A stretch of DNA of 7,701 nucleotides, taken from positions 1 through 7,701 of the forward strand of contig JBOEGW010000036.1 in NCBI GenBank assembly GCA_050633625.1, written 5' to 3'. The notes under the pieces were generated by a model, which did no database searches, was not told the origin of the DNA, and saw only the letters and a program-made list of their open reading frames with translations. Made by a program: the position numbers and the translations under genes. Positions 1 to 5,757 of this stretch are shown one piece after another. Each line of letters opens with the position of its first letter. The stretch's first letter is position 1. The stretch is from JBOEGW01 sp050633625. GTDB taxonomy: Bacteria; Pseudomonadota; Alphaproteobacteria; Rhodobacterales; Rhodobacteraceae.

Positions 1-1
1 T

Positions 2-403
2 GAAGCTGAGAAGATCTTGGCAGTCTATCCCGAGGACAGGATCCGAGACCGGCGGACTACTCTGCGCCTGATCGCAGGGGCCGTGAAAGCCGGAGTGAAG
101 CCCGATGATCTGAAGCAGGCGGTCAAAGCCTATGCGAAGGAAAGCGAGGGCTACACGCGCAGCAAGGTCTGCTTCTCAGACAACTGGTTCAAGATGCGGC
201 GTTGGGAAAAGGGGCTGGCCCAGATCCAGGCCGACCGAGAGAAAGCGCGAGAGGCCGAAGCCAAAGGGCGCGCCAGCCTCGCCGAGTGGATCCACGAGCG
301 CCATCCCCTGTGCCGCCACATCACCAACCGGCAGATCGAGGATTTGATTGCGTCAAAACTGGTGACGCCCGAACAGGTCCGCGCTGCTGGGCTGCAGGCA
401 TAA
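2..403 (+). CDS. C-terminal part of a phage/island replication-type helix-turn-helix protein (5' partial)
   Basis: The reading frame is open from base 2, before the first possible start (TTG at 17), and reads EAEKILAVYPEDRIRDRR, so I treat this as the 3' end of a gene starting outside the window. The visible part is about 133 residues, basic and mostly helical. Two blocks stand out: a YPEDRIRDRRTTL segment, and an AYAKESEGYTRSKVCFSDNWF segment followed by an Arg/Lys/Glu-rich helix. From memory this layout resembles the C-terminal region of helix-turn-helix, replication-like proteins of alphaproteobacterial prophages and islands. That is recall, not an alignment, and no catalytic motif is visible. 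It ends in TAA only about 15 bases before the leader of the first hipBA operon. A role in element replication or maintenance would fit the mobile context but is inference. Confidence 0.6.
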   Translation, partial: EAEKILAVYPEDRIRDRRTTLRLIAGAVKAGVKPDDLKQAVKAYAKESEGYTRSKVCFSDNWFKMRRWEKGLAQIQADREKAREAEAKGRASLAEWIHERHPLCRHITNRQIEDLIASKLVTPEQVRAAGLQA

Positions 404-414
404 GTGCGGCTCGA

Positions 415-443
415 TTGTTACGCTATAGCGCAAAGTGTGTAAA
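415..443 (+). promoter_or_regulatory. Candidate promoter of hipBA operon 1
   Basis: TTGTTA at 415-420 and TGTAAA at 438-443 are separated by 17 bases, and each matches 4 of 6 bases of the sigma-70 consensus. The predicted start near 450 would put the first dyad inside the spacer, the second on the start site and the third just upstream of the ribosome binding site, which is the geometry of a repressed, autoregulated promoter. A perfect 10-bp palindrome (GTAAATTTAC, 439-448) overlaps the -10 box. The boxes are weak, so the assignment rests mainly on spacing and position. Confidence 0.35.
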
Positions 444-487
444 TTTACGTTGTGGCGTAATTTATCTTAGTTTACGCTATGCCGTAA
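418..487 (+). promoter_or_regulatory. Three-site operator array of hipBA operon 1
   Basis: Three 16-bp imperfect palindromes of the form TTACG-N6-CGTAA lie at 418-433 (TTACGCTATAGCGCAA), 445-460 (TTACGTTGTGGCGTAA) and 472-487 (TTACGCTATGCCGTAA). Their starts are exactly 27 bp apart both times. Sites 2 and 3 have perfect 5-bp arms; site 1 has one mismatch in its right arm. The array fills the gap between the upstream gene and hipB. HipB-type antitoxins are known to bind several dyads upstream of their own operon, so these are best read as HipB operators. Binding itself is inferred. Confidence 0.75.
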
Positions 488-500
488 AAGGAGCCACTTC

Positions 501-746
501 ATGGACCTCACAGCACGAACGGCCGAGCAGATCGGCGAGGCACTTCGCCGGACGCGCAAAGCGCGCGGCTGGACCCAAAGCGACATCAGCGCGCGCACGA
601 ATTTGCGCGTCGCGACGATTTCGTCGCTCGAGAATGGCGACGCGGGAGCCAAGCTCGCCACAGTGCTCGCTGTTATGGCGGCACTTGGGCTTGAGTTCCG
701 ATTGGTGGAACGCGGTGGCTCGCTTGACATTGAGGATATCTTCTGA
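501..746 (+). CDS. hipB: HipB-type antitoxin, Xre-family helix-turn-helix repressor
   Basis: This 81-residue protein is close in size to E. coli HipB (88 residues). Residues 10-66 form an Xre/Cro-type helix-turn-helix domain, with the recognition region TQSDISARTNLRVATISSLENG at about 25-46. A short tail with GLEFRLVER follows, where HipB proteins have a beta strand that helps dimerisation. The ATG is set by AAGGAG at 488-493, seven bases upstream. Its expected roles are to bind and neutralise the HipA kinase encoded next and to repress the operon through the three dyads just upstream. Its TGA shares one base with the hipA ATG (TGATG), so the two genes are probably translationally coupled. 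The family assignment is firm from the HTH, size and partner; DNA binding is inferred. Confidence 0.9.
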   Translation: MDLTARTAEQIGEALRRTRKARGWTQSDISARTNLRVATISSLENGDAGAKLATVLAVMAALGLEFRLVERGGSLDIEDIF

Positions 747-2038
747 TGGCCAAACACGGGCGTAGTGGCACGATGCAAGTGCTTCTGAACGGACGGTTGG
801 TGGGGGCTTTGCGTCTCGCTGGTTCAGGCGCGATCAGCTTTAACTATGATCCGGAATGGTTGGCATGGGAACATGCCATGCCCATCTCGCTTTCGCTGCC
901 TTTGCGTGAAGTGGCACACCAGGGCGGCCCTGTTATCGCCTACTTGGAAAACCTGCTGCCGGACAATCAGGCGATACGAGAACGCGTTGCTGCACGGGTG
1001 CGTGCGGGCGGTACGGACGCGTGGCACATGCTGGAGAAGATCGGCCGCGATTGTGTGGGGGCCTTGCAGTTCGTTTCGGGCGAGATCCCCGAGTTTGGCG
1101 CACTCGAGGGAGAGCCCGTTTCAGAGGCACAGATTGCGGATATGCTGCGCAACCTCGCAAGCGCTCCGCTAGGCTTGGACGAGGAAGATGACTTCCGTAT
1201 TTCCATCGCAGGGGCGCAGGAGAAAACGGCACTGCTGCGCCACGAGGGCGCGTGGATCCGTCCATCGGGGCTCACGCCAACAACCCATATCCTCAAAACG
1301 CAGCTTGGCGTTCTGCCCGCAGGTATCGATTTTTCTGACAGTGTTGAGAACGAATTTTTCTGCATGAACCTCTGTCGGGCCATGGGCATGGATGTGGCTG
1401 AAGCCGAGATTGCCGACTTCGAGGACGTGCGGAGCCTTGTTGTGACCCGGTTCGATCGGCGCTGGACCAAAGATGGCCGGTTGATCCGCCTCCCGCAGGA
1501 AGACTTTTGCCAGGCGCTCACAGTTCCACCCAGCCAGAAATACCAAATGGATAGCAGGCCGGGGATCACCGAAGGGATCGGGTTGTTGACTGGTAGTGAT
1601 GACCCTGAAGCAGATCAGCGTGCCTTCTTCCGCGCGCAGGTGCTGTTTTGGCTTTTGGGAGCGACGGACGGGCACGCCAAGAACTTCAGCATTGCATTGC
1701 GCCCCGGCGGGTTCCGCATGACCCCGCTTTATGATGTGCTGAGCGCCCAGAAAGCCGTGGATGACGGTCAAATCCGCCAGAACCGGATGCGCCTCGCGAT
1801 GGCCGTCGACGGACACTACCGGATCAACGAGGTGGTGCCGTGTCATTTCCTGCAGGCTGCGAAGGCGGCAGGTTTTGGTGTGGCGCTGGCGGAAGAGGTC
1901 TTGTCGGAAGTCGCGACAGATCTTGAACCCGCCTTGGACAAGACACTAGCAGACTTGCCGGATGGGTTTCCACAGCCATTGGCGGAAGCCATTGTTTCTG
2001 GCGTACGACGTCGGGCGGCTGCCTTTCATGCCGTATGA
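746..2038 (+). CDS. hipA: HipA-type serine/threonine kinase toxin, E. coli HipA-like
   Basis: The 430-residue product matches E. coli HipA (440 residues) along its whole length as I recall that sequence. An N-terminal HipA domain spans about 8-110. The kinase core follows: a glycine-rich loop ISIAGAQEKTALL at 152-164, with Ser153 at the place of the autophosphorylated Ser150 and Lys160 conserved; a THILK block with Lys184 at the ATP-binding lysine position; VTRFDRRW at 233-240; LPQEDFCQ at 249-256; the catalytic loop GATDGHAKNFSI at 305-316 (Asp308, Asn313); and the metal-binding Asp330 in PLYDVLSA. E. coli HipA phosphorylates glutamyl-tRNA synthetase, which stops translation and gives persistence; the same target is likely here but not shown. 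GAGGA at 732-736 inside hipB is a plausible ribosome binding site. No truncation or missing key residue is seen. Confidence 0.93.
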   Translation: MAKHGRSGTMQVLLNGRLVGALRLAGSGAISFNYDPEWLAWEHAMPISLSLPLREVAHQGGPVIAYLENLLPDNQAIRERVAARVRAGGTDAWHMLEKIGRDCVGALQFVSGEIPEFGALEGEPVSEAQIADMLRNLASAPLGLDEEDDFRISIAGAQEKTALLRHEGAWIRPSGLTPTTHILKTQLGVLPAGIDFSDSVENEFFCMNLCRAMGMDVAEAEIADFEDVRSLVVTRFDRRWTKDGRLIRLPQEDFCQALTVPPSQKYQMDSRPGITEGIGLLTGSDDPEADQRAFFRAQVLFWLLGATDGHAKNFSIALRPGGFRMTPLYDVLSAQKAVDDGQIRQNRMRLAMAVDGHYRINEVVPCHFLQAAKAAGFGVALAEEVLSEVATDLEPALDKTLADLPDGFPQPLAEAIVSGVRRRAAAFHAV

Positions 2039-2040
2039 TC

Positions 2041-2056
2041 CGAAATTCGTATTTCG
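2041..2056 (+). terminator. Weak hairpin after hipA1, possible terminator
   Basis: CGAAAT and ATTTCG form a perfect 6-bp stem around a TCGT loop, two bases after the hipA stop. The stem is AT-rich and followed only by CTTTACC, so it is a poor intrinsic terminator. The rest of the gap up to 2170 is AT-richer than hipA and shows no further clear signal. Confidence 0.2.
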
Positions 2057-2170
2057 CTTTACCTACAATCCGCAATCCTTCCAACACTGGAATAGCTGAA
2101 AGAAATGCGTTGAATTCTGCTTCAATGGATGGTCATTTTAAATCCTTAGGGTCTTTGGGGTGGGTGCCGT

Positions 2171-4972
2171 ATGAAACGTCATATAAACAAGCGGAACGTA
2201 CATGCTGTTTCTGGAGGCCTCGCGCTATCCGCGTCCTTCTTTGTTATCTGCATGTCTACAAGCTTCCCTTTGCTGGGTAGTTCGTGGGCGATCGATACGC
2301 ACATTGCTAGCCTGATATTCGATGGAAAACATTGGGGGGCGGGAAGGGCGCTGCTTTGTGCTATATTGCTGTTTTCAGTTATTATAATCTTGAGGGAAAT
2401 AAGGGCCAGCACTCTTCGTCATGGAAAACGGCCGTCTTTTCTCAACTGGCGTCTAGTTTATATGCTGCCGCTGTTGTTGCTTATTGTTTTTCCAAATGGA
2501 AATTTTTCGCTCTCGACAAGTCTGTTGAGATCCGAAGTCACAGCCAAGGCTGATTATGAGAGGGCACGCCTTAGAATTAGTGGACAAGATATCACTGTAG
2601 TTGAGAGTCTTGACGACTTCAAAACGTTAGCAATACCTAGTTTTGACGGTTCTGCTGGAAGTTGGTTTTCGTTTCTCGTGCCTGATGGACAAGTCAACCG
2701 CATTAATGGCTATCTAACACAACTTGAGGAAAGCAAATCTTCTGCATTTCAAAGCCTACTGAGTGAGGCAAAAGCCAGCCTCGAGCAAAGAGTTTCTAGT
2801 CTAAGGACGGAAATCAGTAGTGTCCGAGCCAGAATGGATATTGGGTGCCCTTTTCTTGATAATGGCGAACCGTCAGATAATTGTTTAAGAAATCAGGACG
2901 CCCTCAGATCTGAATTGGCACAGCTCAATAAACAGCTTTCCGATGTTACCGACAATGGAATAGACTTCGCATCAATTGGTATCGATGAACGATTGGCTAT
3001 GTCTGCGGTCTCGATTGTCCGAAACGAACAGCAAGATCAATATCAGACCTACGAACTGACCCTTTTAGTGACAATAGTATCAATACTAGTGTTAGCGATA
3101 TTTATCTTGAAGGAATGTACATACAAGCGACCGATAGCTGCACTCCTAGTGCCAGTACTGGTTGGAGCCGCAATCTTTTGCTTGTTTCCAATGTTGTTGC
3201 CTAGTGCTTGGTTGTCTTTTGTTGGCCTCGGCTCTTACGGGCAACTGTATTACTTTATGCCAATCGGTCACTTCATTGGGTTCGCCTTATTCTCACTGTT
3301 GGGGATGGCGTTTGCATTGTTTGTTCGCGACACCCGTTTATTGAGAGCTGTTGTGTGGAGGTCCCCGCACCGACAGGGCATTCTTAAACAGTTCTTTTCG
3401 TTATCAACCAAACCAATCCTCGCTATCCTGTTTGTGTTTGTCATTTTTTCGACTCTAAGCGCACTCTTGGTTGATAAGGCTTATTCTACGTCGTTCGGTG
3501 ATTTGGAGAGTGGGCTCGGCTTTGTAGGTGCCGACAGTTTGGACGTCGAATATATCCCGCAAGAGGCACTGAGATGTGCAGACGAAAGCGGAATGATAGG
3601 CGTGGTGTTTCCCACCGCTGATGACTGCGGGAGGAACTTTGAAGACGACGTCTTTGGGTCCGTCGATCTTTGGTTTGAGGCAGCAAGTAGTCAAGCCGTA
3701 GCATCGATTGACGATACGTCTCGCGGCTTTGCGGATGCAGGGCAGGATTACGTCGACAGTTTGAATACTGGAATTGAACGTGCGATTCCATTTTCTCTTT
3801 CGACGCACACCGCGTCCGAACAGGGCCAAAGAGGTATTTCGCCGGCTTTTGACCATAACTATAGTGTTTGTTGGCGTTGTTTAACCAAGTGGCTTCAACG
3901 TAAAGTCAAAAGGCGGGCGGACGGCTCGTATATTGGGGCAAGGGACAACGGCTTGGACGTCATCTCGAGCCGCTTACAAAGTGCATATGAGAGCGGCACA
4001 CACAGTTTGCCGGAGTTAGAGCAGATTGCAAAAAACGAAACCGCGCTACTCTTCAATCGGCTGAAGAGCGAAACTTCAGCATTCTTGCTTGCAGCTTTTC
4101 GGATCCAAGACGTCGTGGGATTTTTTGTATTTTCGTCATTTCTAATTGCTGCATTGAAGTTTTTTGGTCATCTTTTCGTTCGCGCTGCTCTAGATGATAA
4201 AAGAGTCCTACGTGCCTATCAATTGCATTTCCCTTATGGACCCGAGCAAGGTTACCTTCCTGCTAGTGGGGATAAAGCAAGCAATATCAAATCAAGTGCT
4301 GGTCCCTTGCCAGTACGTATGTCCGAAGGTGAAAGTGGGACATGCAGATGGGGTTATGATCCGGATGCCACAAACCTTCAGCGGTTGAAATTCCATCTTC
4401 CTTTGGCTGAAATCCCCAAGAGGGTATTCGCTTTCAGTTATTTTTATAGGAGTTTTACCCAGTCGTCTGAAGGCGGGTCTAACGTTAAACTTAAGAACGC
4501 AGCTGGTAGTAGTCTTACATCGGTCTCCTTGGGCGATGGCGAAACGGTGCGCTTTGACCTTGCTAAGCTCTACGGAGTTATTGGATCTCCAAAACTCTGG
4601 AGGACGTATTCTTTTGAGCCTGTGGATCTATTGCGTTTCAAAATGAGACATTTTTCCGCATGTGGAAAGGGGCAATTAGTTTTCAGAACCCTTGGCGAGC
4701 CAAATATCAAGCTGACAAAAAGTGAAGAACCAAGCAGCATTTATAGGCTACTTGTTTGGCCAAGCGAAGGGGGGATGAACTTAGTTTCTGATCGCAAGAC
4801 CACAGGAGTTTTCTTCGGAAGAGTGCAGTTCAAGTGTAGAGAAGTTAAATCTGCTCAAAGGTCTCGCGAGGCCGCTCGTAACTTCCCGATTATTTTTGAC
4901 TCAGACGATGGTGATTTTGCAAAGAGCTTACGGCCATTTTTCCTAGTCTTCAGCCTCTTTTTGCCATTCTAG
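2171..4972 (+). CDS. Large polytopic membrane protein of unknown function, probably with a disrupted C-terminus
   Basis: I do not recognise this 933-residue protein. Hydrophobic segments lie at about 16-36, 59-75, 93-108, 295-314, 320-343, 361-384, 415-434 and 648-670, with a ninth starting at 921. Positive-inside bias gives a consistent topology: cytoplasmic N-terminus, a periplasmic domain at 109-290 with a coiled-coil stretch near 185-260, a second periplasmic domain at 435-640 with Cys469, Cys486 and a CWRC pair (567, 570), and a cytoplasmic beta-rich domain at 671-915. No nucleotide-binding, kinase, nuclease or transporter motif is visible. ATG 2171 is the only usable start after an in-frame TAG at 2147, with a weak GGGGTGGG ahead of it. 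The gene is clearly AT-richer than both hipBA operons, suggesting separate acquisition. It ends at an amber codon within a hydrophobic run, and 21 further in-frame codons follow before TGA at 5036, so the true C-terminus may be longer or lost. Confidence 0.8.
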   Translation: MKRHINKRNVHAVSGGLALSASFFVICMSTSFPLLGSSWAIDTHIASLIFDGKHWGAGRALLCAILLFSVIIILREIRASTLRHGKRPSFLNWRLVYMLPLLLLIVFPNGNFSLSTSLLRSEVTAKADYERARLRISGQDITVVESLDDFKTLAIPSFDGSAGSWFSFLVPDGQVNRINGYLTQLEESKSSAFQSLLSEAKASLEQRVSSLRTEISSVRARMDIGCPFLDNGEPSDNCLRNQDALRSELAQLNKQLSDVTDNGIDFASIGIDERLAMSAVSIVRNEQQDQYQTYELTLLVTIVSILVLAIFILKECTYKRPIAALLVPVLVGAAIFCLFPMLLPSAWLSFVGLGSYGQLYYFMPIGHFIGFALFSLLGMAFALFVRDTRLLRAVVWRSPHRQGILKQFFSLSTKPILAILFVFVIFSTLSALLVDKAYSTSFGDLESGLGFVGADSLDVEYIPQEALRCADESGMIGVVFPTADDCGRNFEDDVFGSVDLWFEAASSQAVASIDDTSRGFADAGQDYVDSLNTGIERAIPFSLSTHTASEQGQRGISPAFDHNYSVCWRCLTKWLQRKVKRRADGSYIGARDNGLDVISSRLQSAYESGTHSLPELEQIAKNETALLFNRLKSETSAFLLAAFRIQDVVGFFVFSSFLIAALKFFGHLFVRAALDDKRVLRAYQLHFPYGPEQGYLPASGDKASNIKSSAGPLPVRMSEGESGTCRWGYDPDATNLQRLKFHLPLAEIPKRVFAFSYFYRSFTQSSEGGSNVKLKNAAGSSLTSVSLGDGETVRFDLAKLYGVIGSPKLWRTYSFEPVDLLRFKMRHFSACGKGQLVFRTLGEPNIKLTKSEEPSSIYRLLVWPSEGGMNLVSDRKTTGVFFGRVQFKCREVKSAQRSREAARNFPIIFDSDDGDFAKSLRPFFLVFSLFLPF

Positions 4973-5010
4973 GGTACCTATGCTTTCTTTGATCATATCT
5001 GCGCTCAAGA

Positions 5011-5032
5011 TGTCCACCATCGTTTGTGGACA
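5011..5032. repeat. Perfect 7-bp inverted repeat at the start of the IS66 remnant
   Basis: TGTCCAC at 5011-5017 and GTGGACA at 5026-5032 can form a hairpin with an 8-base loop, three to four bases before the ATG of the transposase remnant. No T-run follows on either strand, so it does not look like a terminator. It could hinder translation of the remnant or mark a junction of the inserted DNA; neither is demonstrated. Confidence 0.5.
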
Positions 5033-5034
5033 CT

Positions 5035-5271
5035 ATGAACACACTCTATGAACCGTCAGAGCAGCGAGGCCGGACGCTTACGGCTGAGGTGAAGTCGCAG
5101 GCAGTTCTGATCAAGAAGCTCCGGCATCAGTCAGCGGGTCATCGCACTCATAGGTTTGGATTATCATCGGCGAGCATTGAGCAGCTTCAACTGGCCTTGG
5201 AGACCAACGAGATTGCGGTCTCCGAGATGGCGGTCAAGCTGAGCTTTCCTGATGATGAACCAAACCGATGA
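5035..5271 (+). pseudogene. tnpC: IS66-family transposase (TnpC) N-terminal remnant
   Basis: The 78 residues from ATG 5035 resemble the N-terminal leader of IS66-type TnpC: a helical segment (SQAVLIKKLRHQSAGHRTHRFG) followed by SSASIEQLQLALETNEIA, matching the familiar LRRxxFGxxSE...QLxLALE pattern of that family. Full-length TnpC is about 500 residues or more; here the frame stops just after FPDDEPNR, before the zinc-finger and DDE catalytic domains, so it cannot be active. No tnpA or tnpB and no recognisable IS66 terminal repeat were found beside it. An ATG at 5035 is likelier than the in-frame GTG at 5026, which lies inside a hairpin. The ATG overlaps the TGA (5036-5038) that ends the read-through frame of the upstream membrane-protein gene. 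It is probably the scar of an insertion followed by deletion. Confidence 0.65.
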
Positions 5272-5323
5272 GTGTGGTTAGGTGACTGGGTCGTGTCTCG
5301 TAATCCTAACGTTAATGCACTCA

Positions 5324-5437
5324 ATGTTGCGCTGAGATAACATAAAGTGTGATGTGAGCGAGGGCATTGGGTCATCGAGCTAAGTGGTGAAAATTGACAT
5401 TAATGTATTCTCAGTGTAACTTATATCAGCTTAATGT
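5324..5437. repeat. Three degenerate ~20-bp repeats in the leader of hipBA operon 2
   Basis: Related 20-mers occur at 5324-5343 (minus strand, ATGTTATCTCAGCGCAACAT), 5403-5422 (plus, ATGTATTCTCAGTGTAACTT) and 5418-5437 (plus, AACTTATATCAGCTTAATGT). They share a central TCAG with TAA/CAA about two bases later. The first has matching outer arms ATGTT/AACAT. The second spans the predicted -10 region and the third starts on it and runs towards the ribosome binding site, as expected for operators of the second HipB. They do not resemble the TTACG-N6-CGTAA sites of operon 1. The likeness was found by eye and could be partly chance in AT-rich DNA. Confidence 0.4.
5394..5422 (+). promoter_or_regulatory. 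Candidate promoter of hipBA operon 2
   Basis: A perfect -35 box TTGACA (5394-5399) is followed after 17 bases by TAACTT (5417-5422), a 3-of-6 match to the -10 consensus, 32 bases before the hipB2 ATG. A perfect 10-bp palindrome ACATTAATGT (5397-5406) overlaps the 3' half of the -35 box, and its half-site TTAATGT recurs at 5431-5437, so a bound repressor would cover the promoter. The exact -35 match makes this the better-supported promoter of the window. Confidence 0.5.
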
Positions 5438-5454
5438 TCTCTGGAGGTATCATT

Positions 5455-5757
5455 ATGGCTGTTTCGATCAAAATGCCCAGAGCGGCACGTAAAGAGCTTG
5501 TGACACTTGGCGAAAACATTCGTGTAGCGAGACTGCGTCGCAAGTTAACCGCTGAGATTGTTGCGCAGCGCGCTGGCACAACGCGGCAGACCATCGCTAA
5601 GATCGAAAGCGGCAACCCCGCAGTCAAGATCGGCACTTACGTGGCCGTGTTGCAGGCGCTCGGCCTTCTGAAAGGTTGGGGGGATATCGACGATCCGGTT
5701 GGCGAGCAGATGGCCCTGGATGACCTCCCGCAGCGTGCGAGACTGAAAAATGGTTGA
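5455..5757 (+). CDS. Xre-family helix-turn-helix antitoxin of the second hipBA module
   Basis: From ATG 5455 the protein has 100 residues. This start is preferred over the in-frame ATG at 5434 because GGAGG (5443-5447) sits seven bases ahead of it, whereas the upstream ATG has no such site and would make that GGAGG coding. A basic lead (residues 1-13) precedes an Xre-type DNA-binding domain at about 16-72, with the helix-turn-helix core TAEIVAQRAGTTRQTIAKIE at 32-51. The acidic-to-basic tail DDPVGEQMALDDLPQRARLK is typical of antitoxins paired with the more divergent HipA proteins. It differs clearly from the first HipB, so cross-binding is unlikely. Expected roles are inhibition of the kinase encoded downstream and repression of the TTGACA promoter. 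The gene overlaps the next by 8 bases, suggesting coupled translation. Confidence 0.85.
   Translation: MAVSIKMPRAARKELVTLGENIRVARLRRKLTAEIVAQRAGTTRQTIAKIESGNPAVKIGTYVAVLQALGLLKGWGDIDDPVGEQMALDDLPQRARLKNG

Noticed and set aside
202..765. 187-codon plus-strand frame spanning the leader of operon 1
   Set aside because: It crosses the end of the first gene, the operator array and hipB in another frame; the translation is low-complexity Arg/Ser/Pro and incompatible with the HTH gene.
1169..1846. 225-codon minus-strand open frame across hipA1
   Set aside because: Same situation: antisense to well-supported kinase coding sequence, with no ribosome binding site or recognisable domain.
2110..2143. 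TTGAAT and TTTTAAAT as promoter of the membrane-protein gene
   Set aside because: Spacing exceeds 20 bases for any decent -10 match, so I did not call it.
2035..2280. 81-codon frame between hipA1 and the membrane-protein gene
   Set aside because: It overlaps both neighbours, has no ribosome binding site, and its C-terminal part is an out-of-frame reading of the first membrane helix.
3455..3856. 133-codon minus-strand frame inside the membrane-protein gene
   Set aside because: No start signal or known domain; the plus-strand frame is continuous and gives a consistent membrane topology.
5011..5032. Hairpin as intrinsic terminator of the membrane-protein gene
   Set aside because: The stem is perfect but only 7 bp, and no T-run follows on either strand.
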